Positions 26,973 through 37,241 of a stretch of 42,330 bases of DNA are shown in pieces. This stretch comes from Candidatus Sulfotelmatobacter sp. (GTDB taxonomy: Bacteria; Acidobacteriota; Terriglobia; Terriglobales; Acidobacteriaceae). A program made the position numbers and the translations under genes. Where the stretch lies: assembly GCA_025928375.1 (NCBI GenBank), contig JAICJP010000003.1, positions 1 through 42,330 of the forward strand, written 5' to 3'. Positions within the stretch are counted from its first letter, which is position 1, and each line of letters begins with the position of its first letter. Below the pieces are notes generated by a model, which was given only the letters and a program-made list of their open reading frames with translations, was not told where the DNA came from and ran no database searches.

Positions 26973-28667
26973 ATGTCAGACGTCCCTTCTACGGTCCCCA
27001 CCCTTATAGCCTTGAGGCAACTTCTTCGAGGAAGATATCGGAGTCTGTTGCTCGTTGCGGTGGTACTTGCCGCATGCGCCTTTGTGATCACTCGCGGAAT
27101 TCACAACGGGGAATTTAATTTCAATACGGATGAAACCATTCACGCCAGCACGGGCCTGTACTTCGCTGACTTCCTGCGCGACCTGCCGCTGCGTCATCCG
27201 CTGCAGTACACCTTCCGCTACTACGCTCAGTATCCGGCGCTCGGCGTGTTGCACTGGCCACCCATCTTCCACATGTTCGAAGGACTGGCATTCTTGCTTT
27301 TTGGTTCCACGGTGGCGGTCGCTCGCGCAACCATCCTCATGTTCGCGCTGCTGGGGATCTACTTTCTGTTCCGGCTGGTGGAGTACGTAGAGAATCGGCT
27401 GGCGGCAATCATCGCCTCTCTTCTGTTCGCGTTTTTTCCCCTTACTCTCCTGTTCGAAAAAGTTGTAATGCTCGAGATTCCGGCGCTCTCGTTGGCGATA
27501 GGAGCGATCTATTTCTGGATTCGTTACCTGAAGGAAGAACGAAAGGCGGACATTTACCGCTTCGCTTTCTTTGCTTGCGCCGCATTATTGACCAAGCAGA
27601 CGGTGGCGTTTCTGATTCCGGTGTGTGTCCTGGCGGCCGTCCTGACGAAGCGGATGACGCAAATATTCCTGCAGAAGACCACCTGGTATGTGGCGGCCGT
27701 CTGCGGAGTGGTGCTGAGTCCATATTATCTGGCGCTGTCGCATTTCCACGGCGCGGCCTTGGCCAAGAGCGTGGAAGCTACTCATCCGATCACGCTGCTG
27801 CAGCGGGCGACTTTTTATTGGCGCGCTTTACCGGGACAGATCACATGGGTAGTACTGGCACTCAGTGTGCTGGGCATCGTGACGTATTGCGCCCGCAAGG
27901 AATGGGAAAAGCTGGCCTTCGCCATGGCTTGGATCTTAGGTTGTTATGTCACCCTGACGCCGATCGGATTCCAGGCGCCCAGATTCATTATCTACTGGCT
28001 GCCGGCGTGGGCTTGGCTCGCAGCGGTGCCGTTTACTGTGTCGCTGGGGCGGAAAGTCCCTCGAACCCTTCAGACGGCCGCCGCGATTGTGTTGCTGAGC
28101 GCCCAGGTGCTGTGGGCGCTATCGTATGAGCGCCCGAGTGTAACCGGCTATGGCTCTGCGGCGCGCCGCCTGGTGAGCATGGCAAAATCAGGTTACGTCC
28201 TTTTTGACGGACCGCTGCCGGGTAACTTCATTTTTTTTGTGCGGGCATCGGATCCCAGCCGCCGCATTGGTGTCTTGCGTAAAGCGCTCTATGTAACCAT
28301 GCTCATCAAAGACGAAGGAAGTGAGGAGCTAGTGCATGGCTTCGATGGCATCCGCAATGTGCTGGCAGCCGATGGCGTCCGCTACATCGTAGTTGCGGAA
28401 AACACGCCGACATCGTTTCCTGTGCAGCAAACGCTCCGCGACCTGCTTCACAAAGATCATCAGTTCCGCCTCCGGGCGGTTTTCCCGGTCAGGGGCTGTG
28501 ATCCAATACGGCCTGACACATTTCTTGCCATCTACGAGAATCTCGAGGCCGGCGGCGCAGCAGCACCCTACCTGCACGTCAAAATGCTGACCACCCGCCA
28601 GGACCTGGATGTTCCTTTGGGCACGCTAGGGCCGCCTCCGTACTCGTTCAATGTTTCCAGACGGTAG
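26973..28667 (+). CDS. Glycosyltransferase family 39 / ArnT-like membrane protein
   Basis: Many TMs; FNTDETIHASTGLYFADFLRDLPLRHPLQYTFRYYAQYPALGVLHWPPIFHMFEGLAFLLFG matches dolichyl-P-mannose/undecaprenyl-P-sugar-dependent transferase N-termini. Confidence 0.82.
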   Translation: MSDVPSTVPTLIALRQLLRGRYRSLLLVAVVLAACAFVITRGIHNGEFNFNTDETIHASTGLYFADFLRDLPLRHPLQYTFRYYAQYPALGVLHWPPIFHMFEGLAFLLFGSTVAVARATILMFALLGIYFLFRLVEYVENRLAAIIASLLFAFFPLTLLFEKVVMLEIPALSLAIGAIYFWIRYLKEERKADIYRFAFFACAALLTKQTVAFLIPVCVLAAVLTKRMTQIFLQKTTWYVAAVCGVVLSPYYLALSHFHGAALAKSVEATHPITLLQRATFYWRALPGQITWVVLALSVLGIVTYCARKEWEKLAFAMAWILGCYVTLTPIGFQAPRFIIYWLPAWAWLAAVPFTVSLGRKVPRTLQTAAAIVLLSAQVLWALSYERPSVTGYGSAARRLVSMAKSGYVLFDGPLPGNFIFFVRASDPSRRIGVLRKALYVTMLIKDEGSEELVHGFDGIRNVLAADGVRYIVVAENTPTSFPVQQTLRDLLHKDHQFRLRAVFPVRGCDPIRPDTFLAIYENLEAGGAAAPYLHVKMLTTRQDLDVPLGTLGPPPYSFNVSRR

Positions 28668-28836
28668 ATGTCCGAACTTTTCTATTCCACCCCGAAGGCG
28701 AAACGGTTCCAGACCAGGTTGGAATTAGGGCAGCCGAACGCGCAGCAATCTTGACCGTATTGGGCCTGATACGACTCGGACGAACAACCGCCTGGGTTCT
28801 TACACGTTCCGGGCTTGAAATCTTCTGATCGTCGCG

Positions 28837-28884
28837 AAAAAAATGCCCACTTCAACGTCGCAAAGCGCGAAGTTGAAGTGGGCA
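28837..28884 (-). terminator. Rho-independent terminator of the TonB receptor gene
   Basis: Perfect 13-bp arms TGCCCACTTCAAC (28844-28856) / GTTGAAGTGGGCA (28872-28884), inner tcgc/gcga pairing, then 7 T on the minus strand (A7 at 28837-28843); 14 bp past the stop at 28898. Confidence 0.92.
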
Positions 28885-28897
28885 CCTTCACTTCGGG

Positions 28898-31800
28898 CTA
28901 GAAGGTATACCGCAGGCTGAACTGCATCGTCCTCGGGACCGCAAAGGTCTCTAGGCTGGTGAATGCTCCTACGTTACTGCTTGTCAGGTCGTTCACGGGC
29001 AGGCCACGGTTGACGTTGTTCAGGGCATTGAAGTTCTGCCAGGCGAACGCCAGTGCCTGGCGTTCCGTGATCTGGAAAGTCTTGCCCAACGACCAGTCCG
29101 CTTCAAAAAATCCCGGGCCGCGCAGGGAATTTCGCCCGGCGTTTCCCTCCCGGAAGGCATACGTTGGATCGCTTAGCACAGTTGCGATCGGAACATAGGC
29201 ACCAGGATTGAAACCCGCTCCCTGTGGGATATTGGCATGCGGATTCCCGGTCTCGAAAGCTTTCAACGGGAAATTGGAATTGAGCGAAGTAGTGGTGCCA
29301 TAGATTGGAGTGAATGAACGTCCGCTGTACGCGGTGGTCATGCCAGTGAACTGCCATCCACCCAGGATGAGACGTTCGGGCCGGTTCATATTAGTGAAGA
29401 ATTTGCGTCCGGGCCCGACGGGAATCTGGAGTACGTGGCCTAGAGAGAAGGCATGGGTGCGATCCCATCCCGATGGCCCGTAGTCGGCGCGGAGGTTGTA
29501 AGGGTTGAACTCGCGCGAATTGTCGCCGTAATTGTTATTGCGCGAATACGTGTATTGGCCGGTTAGAGAATACCAGGCCGACATGCGCTTCTCCGCCGAG
29601 ATCTGCAGGCTGTTGTAGTTCGAACTGAGATCGTTGGCGAAAGCGGTGATGTCCTGGGTGTAGCCAAAGGTCGAGAAATACGGGCGGTTGTTATTGGACA
29701 ATCCAGGGCCTGGAATGGGCGCATTGGCATTATAAAAGTCATACAGATGCCTTGCCTGGTTCCCCACGTACGCTACTTGCAAGCTGAAGTTCTTTCCTAA
29801 CTCGTGCTGAATCGCGACATTGTACATCTCTACGTAGGCGTTCTTGCGGTTCAGAGGGACCCCGGTTGCGCTAACATCCGTGGGAAGCGGAAGCAAACCA
29901 TTGGCAGGAACGGCAGGTGGAGTCGGCAACGGCGGTCCCTGCGACAAAGTGAAGGGCAAAGCAGTGCCAGTCGAGGCCGTGAGTGACTGCGCATAATCGA
30001 CCGGATAATTGTGGCTGATCTGGATGCTGAAGAAGTTGGGGAAGTAACTGCGGCCGTATCCCGCCCGCACCACGGTTTTCGGTGTCAGTTGGTAGGCAAT
30101 GCCGATGCGGGGCGCGAAGTTGTCTTTGCGGGTGTTGATGTTGGTATATCGGTCCACGCCGCCCAAACCTGCCACCATTAGCATTCCCGTTTGCAGATTG
30201 AAGTTGGCGCCATCGCCGCGGTGCGCGTAGGGGGCGGTATACAGTTCCCAGCGCAAGCCGAGCGAGAGCGTCAGCTTGGGAGTAACCCGCCAGCGGTCTT
30301 GCACGAACGCGAATACATCCTGTTCATATTCCTTGGGAATGCCCAGAAACTGGAAACGCTGGAAGGTGCTGGGGATGCCGAGCAGGAAAGATTCAAATGC
30401 GTCGCTGGTCGTGCCATACGGAGTCGCGACGCCGGAGTTAAACCCGAACACACCGCGTTGGCTGAAATCGCTGCTGGACCGATAGTTCACGACCCAGCGG
30501 TAATCACCGCCAAACTTGATCTCGTGCTTGCCGAGTTCTTTTGTAAGAACGGGCGAGAGTTGGTGTAGTTGCTCCAGTTCGTGAAGCGGCGCATTGGTAT
30601 TGACCGTAGTGCCGAACTGAAAACTGCTGGAGGGGAACCCAGCAACCGTGGTACCGCTCAGAGCGCTGCCGTTGAAGATGAAATTCGAGAGGCCGCTGGT
30701 ATTGGCAGTTCCGAGGTTAATCCCGGGAATGCCAACCGTGGTGGCGGTATTCGTCCCGTAGTCCACCGGCAGATTATCGATCTGGTAGCGGAAATAGCTG
30801 TAGCGGAGGTTGAGCAGCCATGAAGGGCCAAAGACGTGGTTCCAATTCACCGCGCCGTTATGATTTTGTCCGTGAGAGTTGCCGGGCCCGTAAAGGTTGG
30901 AGAAGCCGGGTCCGCCAAGAAGCCCGAAGATCGCCGGCGAGTCAATGGTGTCGCGGAACAGGTCGTAGCGAACGAACAAACGATTGTTGGGATTCAGGTT
31001 CCAGTCGACACGGGCATCGTACTGGTCCGAGTTGAATTTCACACTGCCCGTGCCAAGGTAAGTGTTGCTGCCAATATTGGGCAGCGGGATGCCCGCGAGG
31101 AGTTTGGAGGCTACTGGGCTGATGGCGCCGGCCGGAAGAACCGGGCCACCCAGTGCGGTCAGATCGCCGGTACGTTCGGCAGCCGTCGGTACAAATTCCT
31201 GGAAGCCGCCGCCCAGGCGTTCTCGTTGTCCCTGGTAGGTTCCGAAAAAGAATAACTTATCGCGGATGACGCGCCCGCCCACCGAACCTCCAAACTGGTT
31301 GAAGCGCAAGGGCTGCTGGCGAATGCTTTCGGTGTAGGGATCCCGCGCATTGAAGAAGTTATTGCGCAGGACCTCAAACAAGTCGCCGTGGAAATCATTG
31401 CTTCCCGACTTCGTTGTGTAGGAGACAAAAGAGCCCCCAGAGCGTCCGAACTCGGCGTCGTAGTTGCTCGTCGTAACCTTCATCTGGTCGAGGGAGTCGG
31501 GTGGAGGATTCACTACCTGAATGCCCAGGACGGCGTCCATATCATCAGCGCCATCGATCTGACGGTTGGTGAACCCGAACAACAAACCATTGGTGTTATT
31601 GGCCTGCCCGCCCTGGGGGTTCTCCGTACCGGCAATGTCATACGTGTTGCGTACGGTGCCGGGTGCGAGCAGCTCCAATTGCGTAACATTCTGGCTGATG
31701 GTTGGGATGTCGGTCAGCTCGCGGGAAGTCACCGTGGTGCTGATTTCGGCGCGATCCGTGACCAGAACCGGGGCCTGATCGGCAACGACTTGAACCGTCT

Positions 31801-32191
31801 GCGAGGCTTCGCCCAATTGCATCTGGACATTGATTCGCGTCTCCCGGTCTACATCCACCACGATGTTGTTCTGTTGAGTGGGCTGGAATCCGGTCGCAGA
31901 AACGATGACGTTATACGTGCCGTTCGCGAGTTGGGTGCGCGTGAACAGGCCCTCTGCATTGGTGTTAGTGGTAACTGAAGAATTATGTTGAGTGTCGGTG
32001 ATCTTTACCGTGGCGTTCGGAATCACGGCGCCGGTCGGATCGGTTACTTGACCGGTCAGGGTGCCAGAGGTGGCCTGCGACCAGGCAGTTGGGGCAGCGA
32101 ACGAAAGTAAAGCGGCGGTAACGACAAGGGCGGCACACCTCCACGGGCTGACCCGTGGGGCCATTGAAGAGCTATCTACAGCGCGCGTCAT
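28898..32191 (-). CDS. TonB-dependent receptor, Oar-like, with N-terminal carboxypeptidase regulatory-like domain
   Basis: Signal peptide; SGTLTGQVTDPTGAVIPNATVKITDTQHNSSVTTNTNAEGLFTRTQLANGTYNVIVSATGFQ; plug/barrel motifs; C-terminal FSLRYTF; start taken at 32191. Confidence 0.95.
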   Translation of the reverse strand: MTRAVDSSSMAPRVSPWRCAALVVTAALLSFAAPTAWSQATSGTLTGQVTDPTGAVIPNATVKITDTQHNSSVTTNTNAEGLFTRTQLANGTYNVIVSATGFQPTQQNNIVVDVDRETRINVQMQLGEASQTVQVVADQAPVLVTDRAEISTTVTSRELTDIPTISQNVTQLELLAPGTVRNTYDIAGTENPQGGQANNTNGLLFGFTNRQIDGADDMDAVLGIQVVNPPPDSLDQMKVTTSNYDAEFGRSGGSFVSYTTKSGSNDFHGDLFEVLRNNFFNARDPYTESIRQQPLRFNQFGGSVGGRVIRDKLFFFGTYQGQRERLGGGFQEFVPTAAERTGDLTALGGPVLPAGAISPVASKLLAGIPLPNIGSNTYLGTGSVKFNSDQYDARVDWNLNPNNRLFVRYDLFRDTIDSPAIFGLLGGPGFSNLYGPGNSHGQNHNGAVNWNHVFGPSWLLNLRYSYFRYQIDNLPVDYGTNTATTVGIPGINLGTANTSGLSNFIFNGSALSGTTVAGFPSSSFQFGTTVNTNAPLHELEQLHQLSPVLTKELGKHEIKFGGDYRWVVNYRSSSDFSQRGVFGFNSGVATPYGTTSDAFESFLLGIPSTFQRFQFLGIPKEYEQDVFAFVQDRWRVTPKLTLSLGLRWELYTAPYAHRGDGANFNLQTGMLMVAGLGGVDRYTNINTRKDNFAPRIGIAYQLTPKTVVRAGYGRSYFPNFFSIQISHNYPVDYAQSLTASTGTALPFTLSQGPPLPTPPAVPANGLLPLPTDVSATGVPLNRKNAYVEMYNVAIQHELGKNFSLQVAYVGNQARHLYDFYNANAPIPGPGLSNNNRPYFSTFGYTQDITAFANDLSSNYNSLQISAEKRMSAWYSLTGQYTYSRNNNYGDNSREFNPYNLRADYGPSGWDRTHAFSLGHVLQIPVGPGRKFFTNMNRPERLILGGWQFTGMTTAYSGRSFTPIYGTTTSLNSNFPLKAFETGNPHANIPQGAGFNPGAYVPIATVLSDPTYAFREGNAGRNSLRGPGFFEADWSLGKTFQITERQALAFAWQNFNALNNVNRGLPVNDLTSSNVGAFTSLETFAVPRTMQFSLRYTF

Positions 32192-32397
32192 GAGTACCTC
32201 TCGGGGGTCTACAACAGGGGAGACCGTAATTTTTCGTGAGTGCAAGGTTAGATGTCAGGTAACGTAGTAGGGCTGCCGCCTTAACACAAAGGACCTAACT
32301 TTTGGATTACGGGAAAACCATGGCAGGGCGTTCCCGAGTGCAGCTCGTATCCTACCGCGCAGGTGCTTGAGGGGCGCACTCCAGGCCCATCACGCCT

Positions 32398-32425
32398 TTG
32401 AGAGTTCCCTCGCTTCCGCTAAGAT
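32398..32425 (+). promoter_or_regulatory. Possible sigma70-type promoter for mqnC
   Basis: TTGAGA (32398-32403), 16-nt spacer, TAAGAT (32420-32425), just upstream of candidate GTG 32436 / ATG 32451. Confidence 0.3.
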
Positions 32426-32450
32426 ATATAGTTCTGTGGAATTCGATCCC

Positions 32451-33497
32451 ATGCCCTTAACAAAACAGCAAGCGCTGGAGATGTTTGAGTCCGACGACCT
32501 GATTGGGATCGGCATGGAAGCCGATGCGGTGCGCCGCAAGCTGCATCCCGAGGGCGTCGTCACCTACATCATTGACCGCAACATCAATTACACCAACTTC
32601 TGCACGGAGTATTGCACTTTCTGCGCCTTTTACCGCCCGCTAAAAGGGCCAGCAGCCAAGGAAGGATACATTCTCGATTTCGACACCATCTACGAGAAGA
32701 TCGGCGAGACGGTGGAACTCGGCGGCACTGGCGTGCTGATGCAGGGCGGTCTGCATCCGGACCTGAAGATCGACTGGCACGAGAAGATGCTGCGCGGGAT
32801 CAAGGAACGGTTCCCCAGGATTCATCTGCATTGCTACTCGGCCTCGGAGATCATCGCGATCGCTGAGTACAGCGCACTCAGCATTCGTGACACCATTTTG
32901 CGATTGCGGGATGCGGGGCTGGATTCGATCCCGGGTGGCGGCGCCGAAATCTTGGATGACGAAGTGCGGTACAAGATCGCGCGGCTGAAGTGCCTGACCG
33001 AAGACTGGATCAACGTGCATCGCACGGCGCATCAGATCGGAATGCGCACCACCGCGACTATGATGTTCGGCGTGGGAGAAAAGTACGAGCATCGCATCAA
33101 TCATTTTCAAAAACTTTATGAGCTGCAGGAAGAAACGGGTGGCTTTACCGCCTTCATCCCCTGGAGTTTTCAGCCGGCAAACACGGCGCTTGGCGGACGG
33201 CATTGGGATGAAGCGACCGCCGTGGAGTATTTGAAAGTGTTGGCGATCTCGCGGATTTATCTTTCCAACTTTCTTAACGTGCAATCCAGTTGGGTCACGC
33301 AGGGATTGAAAGTCTGCCAGATGGGGTTGCGGTTTGGCGGGAATGACGTTGGGTCGGTGATGTTGGAAGAAAATGTGGTGCGTGCCGCGGGCGTGACGAA
33401 TTGCACGACGGAAGAAGAGTTGCGGCGCATCATTCGCGATGCCGGGTTCCGTCCTGCGCAGAGAGACACTTTGTACCGGCAGTATTTTCTAAATTAG
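32451..33497 (+). CDS. mqnC: Cyclic dehypoxanthinyl futalosine synthase (MqnC), radical SAM
   Basis: NYTNFCTEYCTFCAFYRP (CX3CX2C), LMQGGLHPDLKIDWHEKMLRGIKERFP, PGGGAEILDDEVR, GGNDVGSVMLEENVVRAAG; alternative GTG start 32436. Confidence 0.92.
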   Translation: MPLTKQQALEMFESDDLIGIGMEADAVRRKLHPEGVVTYIIDRNINYTNFCTEYCTFCAFYRPLKGPAAKEGYILDFDTIYEKIGETVELGGTGVLMQGGLHPDLKIDWHEKMLRGIKERFPRIHLHCYSASEIIAIAEYSALSIRDTILRLRDAGLDSIPGGGAEILDDEVRYKIARLKCLTEDWINVHRTAHQIGMRTTATMMFGVGEKYEHRINHFQKLYELQEETGGFTAFIPWSFQPANTALGGRHWDEATAVEYLKVLAISRIYLSNFLNVQSSWVTQGLKVCQMGLRFGGNDVGSVMLEENVVRAAGVTNCTTEEELRRIIRDAGFRPAQRDTLYRQYFLN

Positions 33498-33630
33498 GCA
33501 TTTTCAGCGACCGGAACTGAAGCCGCCGCCGGTCTCATCTTGTAACGTGGTCAAGGCCCGCTCTACGGTCTCCGTTTGCGGCAAGCCAGGGTAGAAGCGC
33601 ACGGGCGGCCTCGATTATGATGATTTTGTT

Positions 33631-33843
33631 ATGGCATTTCCGATCAAAACGTGCGCGGTCTGTGGGGAAGAATTCGAACTGAAGCCGGGGAAACCCGGGT
33701 TTGCGAATCGCTGTCCGGAGTGCAGCGAAGAAGAGGCTGCTAATGCTGGCGGCAACGCGGGCCACGGATGGAAGGGCGACAAAGGAGCCAATGCTGCTCG
33801 CCGGGAAGCGATGCGCAATCTGCTCTATCGCAAGGACAGTTGA
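33631..33843 (+). CDS. Small zinc-ribbon-like protein
   Basis: 70 aa: KTCAVCGEEFELKPGKPGFANRCPECSEEE, two CxxC pairs, charged C-terminus. Confidence 0.7.
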   Translation: MAFPIKTCAVCGEEFELKPGKPGFANRCPECSEEEAANAGGNAGHGWKGDKGANAARREAMRNLLYRKDS

Positions 33844-33905
33844 ATAGAACAGAGTTCTCGCCAAAGCTGAGGCTTTCTGGGGCCGGGCGGCCCAAGGGGT
33901 CGTCC

Positions 33906-34409
33906 CTACGTGGTTCTTACCGTTTTCAGGCTGCGGCGCATCCTGCACACCGCATTGCCGATTAGCACGATCAATAGGGAGGCGCCTCCCGCCAGGCCCC
34001 ATGTTTCATTCACATTCCAGCCCAGACCCGAAAGCAAGACCAGTATTTGTGAATACGAGAGAAGTGTGACGATGACGATCATGACGTACAGATAAGAGGG
34101 CTGCGACGAGTTCATCTGCAAGCGCCTGACCGGGATGCGAGGAACTGCAATAAACATCAGTAGGATCCCCATCATCAGCCCGGGTGTGTATAGGAACAGA
34201 GACCATTTGGGGCCGAAAGCGTTGCTGTCACCCTGGAGCGGAACCACACTGGGCAGCTGCGGGTAAAGCAGGAGCGTCGGCAGGGCACTGAGCAGAATTA
34301 GTGCGGCTGCCGTCACATAGTAGCGCCGGAGAATTGGGATTGCACTTACCTGAGTCGGCTCGCCAATCTGCGTTGCAACTTCCGGCGGATGCTCTGTAAA
34401 TTTGAACAT
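33906..34409 (-). CDS. DUF1648-like membrane protein
   Basis: LPTLLLYPQLPSVVPLQGDSNAFGPKWSLFLYTPGLMMGILLMF plus further TMs; start at 34409 (MFKFTEHPP) preferred over 34457. Confidence 0.7.
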   Translation of the reverse strand: MFKFTEHPPEVATQIGEPTQVSAIPILRRYYVTAAALILLSALPTLLLYPQLPSVVPLQGDSNAFGPKWSLFLYTPGLMMGILLMFIAVPRIPVRRLQMNSSQPSYLYVMIVIVTLLSYSQILVLLSGLGWNVNETWGLAGGASLLIVLIGNAVCRMRRSLKTVRTT

Positions 34410-34613
34410 TGGGCACAAATACTGAACCCCAGGGACACTACCGTCCACCAATGACAACGCTCAGCCTGCTTTCTGGGGGCATTCGGATTATGTCTGCTGG
34501 ATTTCCGCCTGTCAACGGAACCACAGGACATGGGCGCCTCAGTCTCGATAAAATTGATTGGCGCCAGTAGACTCCTCTTGTATGCCGCTTGCAGACTCTC
34601 GCGACGTTCCCCA

Positions 34614-36302
34614 ATGAACCTGGTCTCCCGATTCTTTTGTATGGCTGTGCTGGGTAGTTGTGCCCTCGCGCAGCAGTTCGGGGTCGTGCCAACGTCCCAG
34701 AAAGCCGCAATCGAAGGGATCGTTACCAAGGATCCCAGCGGGGAACCCGTGAAGAAGGTTCTGGTCGAATTGATTGCTGAGAATCAAAAACAAGGTGGCG
34801 ACTACACCGGGACGACTGGGCCGGACGGTGCCTTTCGCATCGAGAACATCCTGCCCGGGCGTTACCGCTTATTTGCGGAGCGCACAGGGTTTCTGGACAT
34901 CGATAAGCATCACGGCAGGTCGGAAGGGCGAGTCCTCACCCTCCGACCGGGCGAGGACGTTAAGGATCTGCAGATCCGCTTGCAGGCTGCGGCAGTGCTA
35001 CGGGGACGAGTCACCGACGAAGACGGGGACCCGCTGGCCGGGGCTGAGGTCAGCGCACTGCGTCAGACTTTCGTGACCGGGCACAAACACTGGGAGCAGG
35101 TCGGATCGGAGCGCACAAATGATTTGGGCGAGTACCGGATTGCGAATCTGCCCGCCGGAAGCGTCGTCGTTTCGGTGAATCCTCCTCCCGATTTCAAAAA
35201 CCTGATCGAGTCCGCTGGGGCAGCTGGCGAGGGAAAAAATTCGGGCGCGGGGGATAACGCGCCGGCGGCCGCATATCAGGCGACTTACTATCCCGGGACA
35301 CCGGACCGGAGCCAGGCCATGCCCATTCAATTGCATGCTGGCGATGAGTTTCCCGCCAACTTCTCTTTGACGCCTGGTCCGAGCTTGAGCATTCGCGGAC
35401 AGGTGGTCAACCTTCCGCCACGAACCACGGCGACGATCATGCTGCAGTCGCGCGATTTCCGGCTGGTAACCAGCGGGACCGAGATGCACAAGGACGGTAG
35501 CTTCGTCATTCGCGATGTTTCTCCGGGCAGTTACCTGCTTTTGGCTAGCGTCGAGGGATCCGCCGTGCCCATGATCGCGCGGCAAACTCTGGAAGTGGGT
35601 TCGAGCAATGTCGAAGGGTTGCGGCTTTCACCCCAGCCCGGAGCGACCGTGCGGGGACGCTTGCGCCTCGAGAGTTCGGGAAAACGATTTGATCCGGACC
35701 AGGTTTATCTGGTACTGCAGCCGGTAGACGGACAAGATGACGAGGTCGCAATTCCGGGCGCCAGTTTCTCGAATCTAGCGCATGTGGCAGCCGGTGGAGA
35801 GTTCGTATGGAGTGATGTGCCTCCGGGAAACTACTACGTGCAGATTCTGGGGAACGGCAGCGGCGCCAATGAAGACTGGTTTTTGAAAACAGTTCTCTCG
35901 GGGACGCGCGATGTAGGTGAATCGGGAATCGCCGTGAGTGGCGGGACGGTTTTTCTCGACCTGGTGGCTAGCGCGAACGGCGCTGTCGTGGAGGGAGTCG
36001 CGGGCGACTCCAAAGGCCAGCCGGTGGCGAACGCGGTGGTCGTTGCGGTCCCGGAGTCGCGGATGCGCGGGCGCATGGATCAATATCGCCAGACTGTAAG
36101 CGACCAGAATGGCCACTTCAGCTTGCGGGGAATCCGCGGCGGGACTTACACGCTTTTCGCCTGGGAGAGTGTGGATGGGCAAGCCTACTACAATCCGGAA
36201 TTTCTGAAGAGCTGCGAGGACCAGGGACAGGCCTTGCAGCTGAGTGAAGCCGATCGCAAGACGGTGCAGTTAACGGTGATTGCTGCCGGCGATGAGCAGT
36301 AA
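34614..36302 (+). CDS. Exported protein with repeated carboxypeptidase regulatory-like (Ig-like) domains
   Basis: MNLVSRFFCMAVLGSCALAQ signal; IEGIVTKDPSGEPVKKVLVELIAENQ...GPDGAFRIENILPGRYRLFAERTGF; LRGRVTDEDGDPLAGAEVSAL; EGVAGDSKGQPVANAVVVAVPE. Confidence 0.82.
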   Translation: MNLVSRFFCMAVLGSCALAQQFGVVPTSQKAAIEGIVTKDPSGEPVKKVLVELIAENQKQGGDYTGTTGPDGAFRIENILPGRYRLFAERTGFLDIDKHHGRSEGRVLTLRPGEDVKDLQIRLQAAAVLRGRVTDEDGDPLAGAEVSALRQTFVTGHKHWEQVGSERTNDLGEYRIANLPAGSVVVSVNPPPDFKNLIESAGAAGEGKNSGAGDNAPAAAYQATYYPGTPDRSQAMPIQLHAGDEFPANFSLTPGPSLSIRGQVVNLPPRTTATIMLQSRDFRLVTSGTEMHKDGSFVIRDVSPGSYLLLASVEGSAVPMIARQTLEVGSSNVEGLRLSPQPGATVRGRLRLESSGKRFDPDQVYLVLQPVDGQDDEVAIPGASFSNLAHVAAGGEFVWSDVPPGNYYVQILGNGSGANEDWFLKTVLSGTRDVGESGIAVSGGTVFLDLVASANGAVVEGVAGDSKGQPVANAVVVAVPESRMRGRMDQYRQTVSDQNGHFSLRGIRGGTYTLFAWESVDGQAYYNPEFLKSCEDQGQALQLSEADRKTVQLTVIAAGDEQ

Positions 36303-36415
36303 AGAATCAGAAGCCGATTTTGGGGCAGCATCTGTTTTTTTTCCTCGCGCCAGAGTTACAGCGTGTACCGGATGGACTCGGGCCCACCTCACAGCTAGGC
36401 TTGAAGCCATCCGCA

Positions 36416-37237
36416 ATGAAGGCCGCTCACGATCGGTGCAGGGAAGAACTGGAATGTTTTTTTCTCTCGCCCAGGGAGCAAGCAAATAACCCCAGCACTC
36501 TGCTGATTGCGGCTCACCCGGATGACGAAACCATCGGCGCCGGTGCCCTGCTGCGCCGCAGGCCCAACATCAAAATTATTCATGTGACTGACGGCTCACC
36601 GCTGAATGCCGGTGATGCCCTTGCCGCCGGGTTTACAACCCGAGAAGAATATGCGGAGGCGCGCCGGAAAGAGACCGTTCAGGCCCTCGCCCAGGCCGGC
36701 ATTCGTGAGGACGCGATCACGAATCTGCAATTCACGGATCAACAGCTTTCATTCCAGCTGAAGGAAGTAACAGAGAGAGTACTGGCAGTAGTGCGGCAGT
36801 TCCAGCCGGAGGTCGTGCTGACGCAGGCCTATGAGGGCGGTCATCCCGATCATGATTCGGTTGCGTTTGCTTGCCAGATGGCGCGCCGCGCCGCTTCTTT
36901 TTGCTTATGCGAGTTCGCGGGATATCACGCAGGACGTGCCGGAATGGAGATTTACACTTTTCTGCCCCGTGCGCAGCAAACGCAATACGCGTATCGGCTG
37001 AACGCAGGTGAGCGGGAACTTAAAATCCGCATGATCAAAGGCTTTACGACTCAGGAAAGAACTTTGCAACCCTTTGTTCAGCCGGAAGTGGAGACGTTTC
37101 GAATGGCTCCGCAATATGATTTCACGCGTCCACCCCATGAGGGCAAGCTTTGGTATGAGAATTTCAACTGGGGAACCGACGGTGCAACCTGGCGAAAAAT
37201 GGCATCGCAAACTTTGGGCGAAATTCTTCATCCATGA
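36416..37237 (+). CDS. PIG-L family deacetylase
   Basis: LLIAAHPDDETIGAGALL and QAYEGGHPDHDSVAFA, the two conserved zinc motifs; start uncertain (36320 or 36416). Confidence 0.9.
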   Translation: MKAAHDRCREELECFFLSPREQANNPSTLLIAAHPDDETIGAGALLRRRPNIKIIHVTDGSPLNAGDALAAGFTTREEYAEARRKETVQALAQAGIREDAITNLQFTDQQLSFQLKEVTERVLAVVRQFQPEVVLTQAYEGGHPDHDSVAFACQMARRAASFCLCEFAGYHAGRAGMEIYTFLPRAQQTQYAYRLNAGERELKIRMIKGFTTQERTLQPFVQPEVETFRMAPQYDFTRPPHEGKLWYENFNWGTDGATWRKMASQTLGEILHP

Positions 37238-37241
37238 CAGA

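Noticed and set aside
36302-36345. T8 tract after the carboxypeptidase-regulatory-like gene as a terminator
   Set aside because: No convincing GC-rich stem immediately before the T run
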